A stretch of 27,131 bases of DNA from CAYXPG01 sp964564845 (GCA_964564845.1 CAZMCN010000010.1:1-27131); one strand, 5' to 3'; numbered from the stretch's first letter, positions 14,727 to 23,389 are shown. The notes: generated from the sequence alone by a model not told the origin. A program made the numbers and translations.

Positions 14727-14787
14727 CTTTTTGTTTTCGGTATGTTTTTTTGCAGTTAAAAACGGATTTTATGAAACGGTGAAAAAA

Positions 14788-15198
14788 ATGAATGCATCAT
14801 CAATAACAACGGCAAGTGACATCCAGTTGGATTATATGAAGCTTCTGATAGCGCAGCTTCAGAATCAAAATCCCTTAGAGCCCCTTGACAATAATGAAAT
14901 GGCATCTCAGCTTGCACAGTTTTCAGGGCTGAGTCAGCTCGAATCAATGAACACAAGCTTTGCGGATGTCCTTGTGATGGCCAAGCGCACCTATGCAAAT
15001 TCATTGTTAAACAAGACTGTTACGTTCTATGCGGAAGACGAGACAACCGGTGAATTAGTGAAGATGACCGGTAAGGTTGATTCGGTTTTCAATGGACCTG
15101 ACAATGGCGAGAGTCTGCTGGGTGTGGTGGTTGGTGAAGGTGAAGAAAGAGAAGAATATACCCTAAGTCTGGGTGCAGTAATATTAGTCGAGGAATAA
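14788..15198 (+). CDS. flgD: flagellar hook cap protein FlgD (short form)
   Basis: The product has 136 residues. The N-terminal FlgD signature is clear: LDYMKLLIAQLQNQNPLEPL (14-33), then MASQLAQFSGLSQLESMN (38-55). The rest (about 70-134) is a small beta domain like the FlgD Tudor-like part. The FlgD Ig/Fn3-like domain found in the enteric protein (about 230 residues) is missing; FlgD of Bacillus has a similar short length. The ATG at 14788 follows GGTG by seven bases. Upstream in-frame TTG at 14710 is rejected because that codon overlaps the sigma-54 promoter. FlgD is the scaffold at the tip of the growing hook and is discarded after hook completion. First gene of the rightward operon, 39 bases before flgE. 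Confidence 0.93.
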   Translation: MNASSITTASDIQLDYMKLLIAQLQNQNPLEPLDNNEMASQLAQFSGLSQLESMNTSFADVLVMAKRTYANSLLNKTVTFYAEDETTGELVKMTGKVDSVFNGPDNGESLLGVVVGEGEEREEYTLSLGAVILVEE

Positions 15199-15237
15199 AA
15201 AGGATTATAATTTTAAGAAGAAATAAGGAGAAACGAA

Positions 15238-17271
15238 ATGAGTTTTGCACTATCAGCAGGAGTTACGGGGCTGCAGGCTCACCAAAAGATGCTTGATGTA
15301 GCCGGTAACAATCTGGCTAATGTCAATACTACCGCTTTTAAGTCCAGCAGAATAACCTTTTCGGAACTTCTCAGCGAGACGATAAGGAAAGCGTCACAGC
15401 CGACGACCGGTGTCGGCGGCACTAACCCTCAGCAGATGGGAAGCGGCGTTGGAATAGCCGGCATATCACCCAATATGGCACAGGGTAATCTTGTCAATAC
15501 GGGCAATCCTCTGGATTTGGCGATAGAAGGAGAGGGATATTATGTATTGAGTGACGGTTCCCAAGACATTTACTCTCGTGCAGGTGCGTTTGGGGTTGAT
15601 GCAGACTCGAATCTGGTTGACCCGGCTACGGGCTATCTTGTTCAGCGTATTGGTTCGGTGGGTGAAAGTGATGGGTTCCAGACTTCCGGCAGCAGTAGTA
15701 TTCATGTCCCTTACGATGTTGCGATGCCTGCCAGAGCCACAACAGAAGTGGTGGTATCCGGTAATCTAAGCGCAGATGCGACATACCCCACGTCACAGGC
15801 ACAAGTGATAGCCTCGAATATAGGTTATACCACGAATAACGGCACCACGGCCGTTGGAGCCACAAAAATCGCAGACCTTGACCAGTTCACCGGAACATTC
15901 AGCGGAAACGGTGTCATAACCTTTTCCGGTTACAAGCCGGACGGCACTTCTTTAGCGAGCGCCACCCCTTCAGTTGACTTGACAATGGATGTTGATGGGA
16001 CAACGACATTAGCCGATGTACTGAGCTGGTTGAACACTGATGAGGGCACCGCTGGAGTTGATGAAGTTCAAACACTGACTCTTACCGGTGGGGCTGCAAC
16101 TGCCGGCACTTTTACGTTAACTTACGGTGGCGAAACGACGTCGGCTCTTGACTATGACGCCACTTTAGCAGAGGTTGAAACAGCTCTTGAGGCGTTATCG
16201 ACAATCAGTTCAATAGCGGTCGGTGGAAGCACATTAGATGCCGGAGGTCCTATGACATTTACGTTTCCTTCTTCTGTTGGTGATGCCTCCCTTATTACAA
16301 TTGATGACAGCAGTCTGACGGGACCAACCAGTACGGCAATTGCTGAGACGACAAAAGGCCGGGCTGTCCAGGGTGTTCTTGGCAGCGAGGCGACAGCAAC
16401 TTTGGTCAATGGCGAAATAGTTATAACCGATGCCATCGGCGGCTACAGCAAGACGGACCTGGAGATGGCGTACTCCGATTCAGGCGACGACACTTCGCTG
16501 ACGATGCCGTCATATTTCGAAGTGTTAACGGTCGGCGGTGACGAGGTGAAGAATATTAACATCACAGTTTATGACACTCAGGGAGGCAAACACGTTCTCT
16601 CGGCTGCATTGGTCCGAACAGATACCGCCAACACGTGGGATATGATACTGACATCAATCACCGGCAATATTTATGATATAACTATGGGCAATCGGCGTAT
16701 TGAGGGTATAGAATTTGATGCAGGTACCGGCTCTTATACCGGTTTAAATACTACAATCGGTGATGATGCCGAGTTTGTAGTAACGTTTGCACACGATACC
16801 ACGAGTCCTCAGACCATCGCAATATCAATGGGTACCGTAGGGCAGTTGGATGGTTTGACACAGTTTGCGGGTAATTCTACTGCAGTAGCAAGAGAACAGG
16901 ATGGTTATGAAGCAGGGCGGCTTACTACTGTTTCGGTTGATAATGAAGGCACAGTTATCGGTGCTTTCTCCAACGGTATCAAGAAAAACATTGCTACGAT
17001 ACAGATAGCGTTATTCCAGAACCCGGCGGCTTTGGAAAGTATGGGTGGTGGTTACTTCAGTACATCAGCCAACTCAGGCGAGGCGGTAGCAACACAGGCT
17101 CTGACAGGCGGGGCCGGTTCTATTCACGGCGGTGCACTGGAGAAGTCAAACGCCGATGTTGCAACGGAATTTGTCAATATGATTCAGGCACAGAACGGTT
17201 TCCAGGCTAATGCAAGGACCATCAAGGTCGCAAATGAAATACTGAGTGAATTAACCGGTCTCATCAGATAG
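15238..17271 (+). CDS. flgE: flagellar hook protein FlgE with inserted repeat module
   Basis: The hook subunit has 677 residues, much longer than the enteric FlgE of about 400. The N-terminal D0/D1 signature is SAGVTGLQAHQKMLDVAG (6-23) followed by NNLANVNTTAFKSSR (24-38), then GNPLDLAIEGEGYYVL. The C-terminal D0 helix is typical, with EFVNMIQAQNGFQANART near the end. The middle (about 150-500) is Thr/Ser/Gly-rich beta structure. It includes a module at about 274-372 beginning DEVQTLTLTGG that resembles beta modules in planctomycete surface proteins. The hook-basal body domain returns with GNSTAVAREQDGYEAGRL. AAGGAG precedes the ATG by seven bases. It polymerises into the universal joint between rod and filament. 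Confidence 0.95.
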   Translation: MSFALSAGVTGLQAHQKMLDVAGNNLANVNTTAFKSSRITFSELLSETIRKASQPTTGVGGTNPQQMGSGVGIAGISPNMAQGNLVNTGNPLDLAIEGEGYYVLSDGSQDIYSRAGAFGVDADSNLVDPATGYLVQRIGSVGESDGFQTSGSSSIHVPYDVAMPARATTEVVVSGNLSADATYPTSQAQVIASNIGYTTNNGTTAVGATKIADLDQFTGTFSGNGVITFSGYKPDGTSLASATPSVDLTMDVDGTTTLADVLSWLNTDEGTAGVDEVQTLTLTGGAATAGTFTLTYGGETTSALDYDATLAEVETALEALSTISSIAVGGSTLDAGGPMTFTFPSSVGDASLITIDDSSLTGPTSTAIAETTKGRAVQGVLGSEATATLVNGEIVITDAIGGYSKTDLEMAYSDSGDDTSLTMPSYFEVLTVGGDEVKNINITVYDTQGGKHVLSAALVRTDTANTWDMILTSITGNIYDITMGNRRIEGIEFDAGTGSYTGLNTTIGDDAEFVVTFAHDTTSPQTIAISMGTVGQLDGLTQFAGNSTAVAREQDGYEAGRLTTVSVDNEGTVIGAFSNGIKKNIATIQIALFQNPAALESMGGGYFSTSANSGEAVATQALTGGAGSIHGGALEKSNADVATEFVNMIQAQNGFQANARTIKVANEILSELTGLIR

Positions 17272-17324
17272 TAACATAAATTTTGTCTGGTGAGATGTAA
17301 GTTACGGAACGGCGAGATGAGAAT

Positions 17325-18599
17325 ATGACAACAGCACCTTTAATCACAGCGGGATTAAATGCGATAGTTTTGGCTCTGACACCGGTAGAACGTTGGGGGG
17401 CTGCACGGCGGTTTAATACCAGCTTTGTAACTGAACGCTGGTTTTTCTTAACGGCGTTGGTTGCCTTAATCATATTGGCTGTGCTGCTGGTATTTGTCAG
17501 CATCAGTCGGATGGTTCGGAGACGAAGAGTTATTGAGAATATGTTTTTTGAATCTGCCGATAAAGCCGGGCTGAACGAGCGTGAACGTCAGGTTATGCTT
17601 GATATAGCAGCCAAAGCAGGGTTGAGACAAAGCTCAGCGATTTTCACTATGAGCGATGCGTTTGAGCGTGGTATCGCCAAAATGATAGAGAAAGGCTTTG
17701 GCGGCAAGCAAATGGGTACGGCAAGAAAAGAAGATTTGAGGACTGAGCTTACTTTTCTGCGTGAAAAGCTTGGCTTTCACAAACCGGCCTCAATATCAGC
17801 CGGTTCGACAAGAAAAACGAGGAAGCTAAGCAGCAGACAAATCCCTGTAGGGAAAAAAATGTATATAACGCGGCGTAAAAGTCGTCAGTCGGATAGTATT
17901 GAGTGTACAGTTATAAAAAATGATGAAATGGAACTTGTGGCCAGGCTGTCGATATCGCTGGAAAGCGAGCATGGCGAGGCCTGGCTTGCTCGCTATTATT
18001 TTGGCGCCTCGGTCTGGGAGTTCGATACATCCGTAATTAATAGCTATGATGACATTCTTGTTTTGAGTCACAGTAGCGACATACGGTTTATTAACCGCCG
18101 GCGTTTTTTGCGTGTTCCGGTGAGCAACCCGGCGTTCATAGCGCGGTTTCCTTTTGCAAGAACGTCTGTCGGTGGCGGATTTGTTGGAGCGAGGACCTCC
18201 TGGGGGCCGCCGGAATTTGTTTCTGCGGTTGTTACTGAGTTTGCAGGTCCGGGTTTGCGAATTGAGGCCGGTCTGGATGTTAAGGTGGGCGACAGAGTTT
18301 TGGTGGTGTTTAGTCTGGATGAGGAACAGAATCAGGATTCGGACACGGAGCAGCCGAACGGCAAAATGCCGGTATCAAAAGTAGTAGAAGATATGGGCGA
18401 GGTCAGGCATATCCGACCTATAAGAAATGGTTTGTCAATAGCGGTTGAATTGACAGGATTGAGTGACTCGGATGTTAATGAACTAATCCGCGCCACCAAC
18501 GCAGCTTCTTTAAGAGCCGGTGTTGAACGTGAGAAGGAGGGAGATTCGGTAAAGGAAGGCGAAGGCGTTGTGCAGCCTTCAGAGATGCAGGAAGTCTGA
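17325..18599 (+). CDS. membrane-anchored PilZ-like (YcgR-type) protein
   Basis: The product has 424 residues. A membrane helix lies at about 39-60, followed by a cytoplasmic part. Residues about 70-125 are helical. A YcgR-N-like beta domain is at about 172-250, and a PilZ-like domain at about 252-385 begins with RRFLR (259-263), matching the RxxxR motif that binds cyclic-di-GMP. The second PilZ motif, [DN]xSxxG, is degenerate: EFAGPG (305-310). The tail (400-424) is charged. PilZ/YcgR proteins slow or steer the motor in response to cyclic-di-GMP; whether this one binds the ligand is uncertain. It lies 53 bases after flgE, and its stop is one base before flgF, so it is within the operon. No strong ribosome-binding site is visible. 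Confidence 0.75.
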   Translation: MTTAPLITAGLNAIVLALTPVERWGAARRFNTSFVTERWFFLTALVALIILAVLLVFVSISRMVRRRRVIENMFFESADKAGLNERERQVMLDIAAKAGLRQSSAIFTMSDAFERGIAKMIEKGFGGKQMGTARKEDLRTELTFLREKLGFHKPASISAGSTRKTRKLSSRQIPVGKKMYITRRKSRQSDSIECTVIKNDEMELVARLSISLESEHGEAWLARYYFGASVWEFDTSVINSYDDILVLSHSSDIRFINRRRFLRVPVSNPAFIARFPFARTSVGGGFVGARTSWGPPEFVSAVVTEFAGPGLRIEAGLDVKVGDRVLVVFSLDEEQNQDSDTEQPNGKMPVSKVVEDMGEVRHIRPIRNGLSIAVELTGLSDSDVNELIRATNAASLRAGVEREKEGDSVKEGEGVVQPSEMQEV

Positions 18600-18600
18600 G

Positions 18601-19329
18601 ATGTCAGAACTTACAGACCAGGTTGGGACGAGTATTGATGCGTTGACGCAGGAATTTGAAATCATTACGCATAATCTGGCCAATGTAAGCACGGTCGGAT
18701 ATAAGCGGTTTTGCAACTCATTTTCACAAGCGCTCCAGTCACAGGAAGGTTCAATGGCAGGTTCTTTTGAAAGTACGCCGATTGATTTGGTTCTTGATTT
18801 TTCGCAGGGCAGCATTATTGAGACAGGCCGGCCGCTGGATTTTGCCCTTTATGGCAAAGGATTTTTCGTGATAGAGACGACCGATGGTCCACTTTACAGC
18901 CGCAACGGGGTATTTTTCACGAACCAGAACGGTCAGATAGTAGATACCGATGGGCACATTGTAGCGGGCCAGGCCGGTCCAATCACGATACCTGCCAATG
19001 CCGCTCTTTCGCAGGTAAGCGTTTCAAGTGATGGCAGTATCAGTGCCGGCGGGACAACCATAGGCGAATTCAAACTTGTGGCTTTCAAAGATGACGAAGA
19101 CTTACTAACCGCCGTCGGCGCAGGCTGCTTTGCAGCGCCGGAGAATATACAGCCGGTAGATGCTGAAAATTTAGTTGTCAAGCAGGGCTACCAGGAGGCG
19201 TCCAACGTTAAATTGATAGATGAGCTGGTGGATATGATAATGGTAACCAGGCTCTACGAAGCGAATATGAAGTCTCTATCAGCTCAGAGTGAAGCTGTAG
19301 ATAGTCTTATGGATGTGGCTATGGGTTAG
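18601..19329 (+). CDS. flgF: flagellar basal-body rod protein FlgF
   Basis: The rod protein has 242 residues. The N-terminus has the rod-family signature EIITHNLANVSTVGYKR (18-34). The central part has GRPLDFALYGKGFFVIET, and the C-terminus DELVDMIMVTRLYEANMKSL, with the typical final helix. It is shorter and less canonical at the N-terminus than the next gene, which is a clear FlgG; hence the FlgF call, helped by gene order. ATG at 18601 has AGGAAG six bases upstream and follows the PilZ gene stop by a single base. FlgF forms part of the proximal/distal rod through which exported subunits pass. Confidence 0.88.
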   Translation: MSELTDQVGTSIDALTQEFEIITHNLANVSTVGYKRFCNSFSQALQSQEGSMAGSFESTPIDLVLDFSQGSIIETGRPLDFALYGKGFFVIETTDGPLYSRNGVFFTNQNGQIVDTDGHIVAGQAGPITIPANAALSQVSVSSDGSISAGGTTIGEFKLVAFKDDEDLLTAVGAGCFAAPENIQPVDAENLVVKQGYQEASNVKLIDELVDMIMVTRLYEANMKSLSAQSEAVDSLMDVAMG

Positions 19330-19371
19330 TAATTGATTATTTTTTATTGATTATTGTTTAGGAGAGTAGTT

Positions 19372-20157
19372 ATGTTAAGGGCGTTTTCGACGGCGGCAAC
19401 GGGTATGGCGGCTCAGCAAATGATGGTTGACGTGATAGCCAACAATCTTGCCAACATCAACACCACGGGCTTTAAGCGGAGCCAGATTGACTTCAAGGAT
19501 TTGCTTTATGTTGTGATGAAAGAGTCCGGCACAGAAGTTGCATCGGGCATAAATTCACCCGGCGGGATGGAGATAGGAAGCGGGGTCCGAGCAGCTTCAA
19601 CGATAAAAGTTTTTACGCCTGGCGAACTACAGCAAACCGGCAGAGATATTGACATAGCCATCAGGGGTGAAGGATTTTTGCAGGTTACTATGCCGGACGG
19701 TACGATAATGTATACCCGTGACGGTGCGCTGCAGTTGAATGCGAACGGCGAATTAGTTACGACCCTCGGATACCCAATCGAGCCGGCCATCAGCGTCTCG
19801 ACGGACGCAGTCTCGGTAAGCATCGAAAAAGACGGAGGTGTCAATGTTACCGATGCTTCCGGGGCACAATCTGTTGTAGGCACTGTTCAGTTGGCCCGAT
19901 TTCCCAATCCATCCGGTCTTTCGAGCGAGGGAGATAACCTTTTTTCAGAGACCGAGGCAAGTGGAACACCGACAACAGGTGAAGCGGGGGTAAACGGCTT
20001 TGGAACTTTTGAGGCCGGATTTCTGGAAAAATCCAATGTGCAAATGGTATCCGAGCTGGTCAATCTGATAACCGCCCAGCGTGCATACGAAATCAACTCC
20101 CGCGCAATAAGAGCAGGCGACGATATGCTGCGAACGGCAAATGAGATAGTTAGATAA
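19372..20157 (+). CDS. flgG: flagellar distal rod protein FlgG
   Basis: The product has 261 residues, the standard FlgG length. Signatures are MLRAFSTAATGMAAQQ (1-16), VIANNLANINTTGFKRSQ (21-38), the FlgG-type segment GVRAASTIKVFTPGELQQTG, and the C-terminal LEKSNVQMVSELVNLITAQR. The start at 19372 is supported by GGAGAG five bases upstream; the frame is open a little further but has no site. FlgG polymerises to make the distal rod crossing the P and L rings. It lies 42 bases after flgF in an AT-rich gap containing a TTGATTATT direct repeat, and 18 bases before flgA. Confidence 0.96.
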   Translation: MLRAFSTAATGMAAQQMMVDVIANNLANINTTGFKRSQIDFKDLLYVVMKESGTEVASGINSPGGMEIGSGVRAASTIKVFTPGELQQTGRDIDIAIRGEGFLQVTMPDGTIMYTRDGALQLNANGELVTTLGYPIEPAISVSTDAVSVSIEKDGGVNVTDASGAQSVVGTVQLARFPNPSGLSSEGDNLFSETEASGTPTTGEAGVNGFGTFEAGFLEKSNVQMVSELVNLITAQRAYEINSRAIRAGDDMLRTANEIVR

Positions 20158-20175
20158 GAGGTTTTAGGGAGTATT

Positions 20176-21210
20176 ATGAACGTAACAAAGAATACAGCAG
20201 CGCCGGGGCACAGGGGTGTAAGGATAATTTCTACTTGTGCACTTTTGGCTTTTATATTTTTATGTTTAGCTTCGGTCGATATAAAGGCTGATGATTTGCA
20301 AAATCACGCAGCTCTTGAGATTTATCTTCCAAGAGAGGTTACAATTAAGGATGATGTTATTACTCTTGGGCAGGTCGGGGTAATCAGGGGCGAGGAGTCT
20401 CTTGCGGCAAAGGCAGGAGGAATCAGCTTAGGGCGTATTTCGGTACCAGGTCAGAAAATAACCATTGACAGACAAATAGTTCTGAGCAGATTGGCCTGCA
20501 GCGGGATAGCCGGCTCGAAAGTAAAATTAACCGGCGCGGAAAAAATAGAGGTAAAACAACAGTGGGAAATTATCGAGGGCGGCAAATTTGTTGAGCTGGC
20601 AAGAACGTTTCTGAAAAAAAATCCTTCATATAGCTTAGTCTGCGAATTGGAGCCGCAGCGGATACCTGCTGATTGGTTTGTTCCGGAGGTTAGCAAGGAT
20701 TTCAAATTGTTGCCGCGTCTGGTTGGTCATAAAGTGCCTTTGAGAAATCAGGCAAAGGTTGAAATCACTGTAGTTGCTGACGGTGCTGAAATAGCGAGCC
20801 GGGAAGTAAGTTTTCGCCTTAAATATAATTGCCGCAAGGCAATAGCAAAAGTTGACATACCTAAAGGGGCTCTCATCAGTGCTGAGAATGTCAGGATAGA
20901 AAAGGGCATATCGAATTATCCTGAGCCTGCAGACTGGAAGGGGCCTTATGGTCTTGTTGCCAGGCGCAGGATAGCAGCAAATACTGAAATTCGTCCGGGT
21001 ATGGCAGGCCAGATTGAGCCTGCGGTTATTATTGAGCGAAATGAAAACGTCATAATTCGAATTGAAAGCCCGACACTCCTGATTACCGCTGTTGGAAGGG
21101 CGAAGCAGAACGGCCGGGCCGGTGATTATATAAAGGTTCAGAACGTGGACTCACAGCGAATAATTACAGCTAAAGTCAATGAAGACGGAACCGTAAGACC
21201 AATTTTTTGA
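20176..21210 (+). CDS. flgA: P-ring assembly chaperone FlgA (long form)
   Basis: The product has 344 residues. The signal peptide extends to about residue 37 (hydrophobic stretch ALLAFIFLCLASV). Residues about 45-215 are beta-rich, followed by a SAF/FlgA domain (about 218-344) with AKVDIPKGALISAENVRIEKG (217-237) and GLVARRRIAANTEI. It is longer than enteric FlgA (219 residues) because of the extra N-terminal domain. FlgA is the periplasmic chaperone that promotes P-ring (FlgI) formation. AGGGAG precedes the ATG by five bases. Its place between flgG and flgH suits its role just before ring assembly. Confidence 0.88.
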   Translation: MNVTKNTAAPGHRGVRIISTCALLAFIFLCLASVDIKADDLQNHAALEIYLPREVTIKDDVITLGQVGVIRGEESLAAKAGGISLGRISVPGQKITIDRQIVLSRLACSGIAGSKVKLTGAEKIEVKQQWEIIEGGKFVELARTFLKKNPSYSLVCELEPQRIPADWFVPEVSKDFKLLPRLVGHKVPLRNQAKVEITVVADGAEIASREVSFRLKYNCRKAIAKVDIPKGALISAENVRIEKGISNYPEPADWKGPYGLVARRRIAANTEIRPGMAGQIEPAVIIERNENVIIRIESPTLLITAVGRAKQNGRAGDYIKVQNVDSQRIITAKVNEDGTVRPIF

Positions 21211-21222
21211 AAAGGAGAAGAA

Positions 21223-21846
21223 ATGAATAATCGAATGGTATTAGTGAGCGGGCTGGTGGTTTTTCTGCTTATCTTGTCGGCTGGTGTTGAGGGGGGCTCT
21301 ATCTGGGCGAAGCGTGGTAAGAATATGAGAGATTTATACGCTGACGATGTAGCCCGCTACATAGGGGACGTCCTGACTATTAAGATTACCGAAGCCAGCA
21401 AAGTTGACAACAAGTCAAAAAGAGACCTGAAAAAAGAGACCGCCCGGTCAACAGTTTTTAATGGCGAATTAGGTGAAATTTTTGAGACCGGTCTTATAGA
21501 CCTTGGTGAGTTCGGGATGTCCGCTTCATCCAAGAACGAATTAAAAGGCAAAGCGGATTACAAGGACGAGCGCAAGTTCACCGATTCGATTACAGTGGTC
21601 GTTGTTGATGTTCTTCCGAACGGTAATCTTGTGGTTATGGGCAGTCGCAGCCGTGACATTGCAGGCGATATACAGACAATTGATGTAAGCGGCATAGTGC
21701 GACCAAGTGACATTGCGTTTGATAATACTATTAGAAGCGAGCAGATTGCCGATTTTCGTATTATCAGCCGGAATAAAGGTGTTGCAGAACCATATAACAG
21801 ACAAAGCTGGCTCGGCAGGATTTTTGACGTAATCTGGCCTCTTTAA
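21223..21846 (+). CDS. flgH: flagellar L-ring protein FlgH without lipobox
   Basis: The product has 207 residues. FlgH landmarks: GSIWAKRGKNMRDLYADDVA (25-44), an SIW..LY.D pattern common near the mature N-terminus, VGDVLTI-like GDVLTIKI, GNLVVMGSRSRDI and SGIVRPSDIAFDNTI. The signal peptide is hydrophobic (5-20), but there is no lipobox and no cysteine anywhere in the protein, whereas enteric FlgH is a lipoprotein. Export and L-ring assembly would then depend on another anchor. AAAAGGAG lies six bases before the ATG; the start is 12 bases after flgA. The call as FlgH is firm by sequence and position. Confidence 0.93.
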   Translation: MNNRMVLVSGLVVFLLILSAGVEGGSIWAKRGKNMRDLYADDVARYIGDVLTIKITEASKVDNKSKRDLKKETARSTVFNGELGEIFETGLIDLGEFGMSASSKNELKGKADYKDERKFTDSITVVVVDVLPNGNLVVMGSRSRDIAGDIQTIDVSGIVRPSDIAFDNTIRSEQIADFRIISRNKGVAEPYNRQSWLGRIFDVIWPL

Positions 21847-21889
21847 TTAAGATGTCAGGACAAATTAATTTTGTTGAAAGTGCACGCTT

Positions 21890-22999
21890 ATGAAATCTCG
21901 TTTAGTACTTTTGTTCGTGATATTGGCAGGTTTGGTTGACATTGGGTATTGCAGTCGAATCAAGGATATAGTTGACATTGGCGGCTTTCGCGGTAACCCG
22001 CTTCATGGTACGGGTTTGGTTGTAGGGCTGGCCGGTACCGGCGACAGCACACCACCATCACGACGGCTTTTGATGAATATATTGAGGGATTCCGGACTGG
22101 TTTTTTCTCAGAGTGATTTAACCAGCAGTAACATTGCCATCGTCAGGGTTACGGCGCAGTTGGGTCCTTTTGACCGGGAAGGCTCACTTATCGATATAGA
22201 TGTCTCTTCGATAGGAGACGCCGAAAGTCTTCAGGGCGGTTTGCTTTTGCCGACCCAGTTGAAAGGACTGGATGGTCAGGTTTATGCTGTGACAACGGCT
22301 GCCGGCATTTCTCTGGCCGGCTGGACAGTGTCGGGCGATAAAGCCTCGATTACGAAAAACCATCAGACGGTCGGGCGGATACCCGGAGGTGCAATCGTTG
22401 AAAGAGCTGAAATAGCAAACTATGTTGAATACATTGGGGGCTACAGGTTCATCACGCTTAATCTTAGAAACACCGATTTTTCAACTGCAGAGCGAATCAG
22501 CGAAGCAATTAATCAGTTTTACCCCGATAGTACAGTAGTATTTGACCCGGGAACTATTAAAGTCAAAGTGCCCGGTGAACTCAATCGGACGGATATAGCC
22601 GGTTTTCTTGATGACATCACAAAATACGAAGTCGAAGTTGATACACCTGCGGTGGTTGTTGTTAACGAACGTACGGGTACTATTGTAGTAGGAGAAAATG
22701 TTGGAATATCGTCGGTGGCGATTTCGCAGGGCAGTCTTGTTGTAAAAATCAAGGAGACCGCAACTGTCTCTCAGCCGATAGCGCCTTTTTCCGATGCCGG
22801 CACGACGGAAGTAGTTCCGGAAACGATGATAGGCGTTGAGGAAAAAGAAGGTTATCTGATTCCTGTGCCCCAAATGGTAACGGTTTCAGAGTTGGCCAAT
22901 ACCCTTAATGCCATAGGAGCGACGCCGAGGGACCTTATAGCGATATTTAACGCCTTGAAAAAGGCCGGTGCCCTGCAGGCGAAACTGGAAATAATGTAA
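21890..22999 (+). CDS. flgI: flagellar P-ring protein FlgI
   Basis: The product has 369 residues, the usual length. A signal peptide covers about residues 1-22. The mature N-terminus has the diagnostic RIKDIVDIGGFRGNPLHGTG (23-42) and GLAGTGDSTP. The middle carries LGPFDREGSLIDIDVSSIGD, and the C-terminus SELANTLNAIGATPRDLIAI. FlgI forms the ring in the peptidoglycan layer around the rod. The ribosome-binding site is weak (GAAAG about ten bases upstream), in a 43-base gap after flgH. Confidence 0.96.
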   Translation: MKSRLVLLFVILAGLVDIGYCSRIKDIVDIGGFRGNPLHGTGLVVGLAGTGDSTPPSRRLLMNILRDSGLVFSQSDLTSSNIAIVRVTAQLGPFDREGSLIDIDVSSIGDAESLQGGLLLPTQLKGLDGQVYAVTTAAGISLAGWTVSGDKASITKNHQTVGRIPGGAIVERAEIANYVEYIGGYRFITLNLRNTDFSTAERISEAINQFYPDSTVVFDPGTIKVKVPGELNRTDIAGFLDDITKYEVEVDTPAVVVVNERTGTIVVGENVGISSVAISQGSLVVKIKETATVSQPIAPFSDAGTTEVVPETMIGVEEKEGYLIPVPQMVTVSELANTLNAIGATPRDLIAIFNALKKAGALQAKLEIM

Positions 23000-23044
23000 C
23001 AGAAATTTGCAATTAACGACAGAGAGAGTCCCGGAGTAATACAA

Positions 23045-23389
23045 ATGGATGCTGCAAAACTGATATTAACAGAGTCGATTTCACCGCCAAGCCCTTTGAA
23101 TAATACAGAACAAATAGGAGGTCTTTCAGAAGAGAGAAAGAGACAATTGGCGAAAGATTTTGAATCGATTCTGATCAATAAGCTGCTGGAGGAGATGAAA
23201 AATACTATTGGTGAGTGGGGCTTTGAGCAGGACGGGGCCCAAAAGCAGGTTCAGGGTATATTCACTTTATATCTGGCGCGGGATATTGCAAACAACGGCG
23301 GCTTTGGATTCTGGAAAGATATATACCGCTTTTTTAACGATTTGGAACAGGCAAAAACAGCATTTCAGTCACTGGATAAAAATGCATGA
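23045..23389 (+). CDS. flgJ: rod cap protein FlgJ (rod-binding domain only)
   Basis: The product has 114 residues and contains just the rod-binding domain: RKRQLAKDFESILINKLLEE (36-55) and a YLARDIANNGGFGFWKDIY segment (76-94). The C-terminal muramidase of enteric FlgJ (about 313 residues in total) is missing, so peptidoglycan must be opened by another enzyme. GGAG lies eight bases before the ATG. The stop overlaps the next gene in an ATGA junction. Confidence 0.9.
   Translation: MDAAKLILTESISPPSPLNNTEQIGGLSEERKRQLAKDFESILINKLLEEMKNTIGEWGFEQDGAQKQVQGIFTLYLARDIANNGGFGFWKDIYRFFNDLEQAKTAFQSLDKNA

Larger units (their letters stand above)
14278..14787. other. divergent intergenic control region
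   Basis: This 510-base stretch separates EBP2 (leftward) from flgD (rightward) and is the only long non-coding stretch in the window. It holds four TTTATNGGAC elements (14325-14500), a perfect 10-bp inverted repeat (14571-14596), a consensus sigma-54 promoter (14711-14726), a possible sigma-70 promoter for EBP2 on the minus strand and a leader of about 50 bases before flgD. It is AT-rich relative to the genes. Confidence 0.7.

Noticed and set aside
14710..14787. N-terminal extension of FlgD from a TTG at 14710
   Set aside because: The TTG overlaps the sigma-54 -24 element and lies upstream of the expected transcript start; the ATG at 14788 gives the family-typical N-terminus and has a ribosome-binding site.
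19332..19360. Repeated TTGATTATT before flgG as a promoter
   Set aside because: It is an AT-rich direct repeat but no paired -35/-10, sigma-28 or sigma-54 elements fit; the gene is served by the upstream operon.
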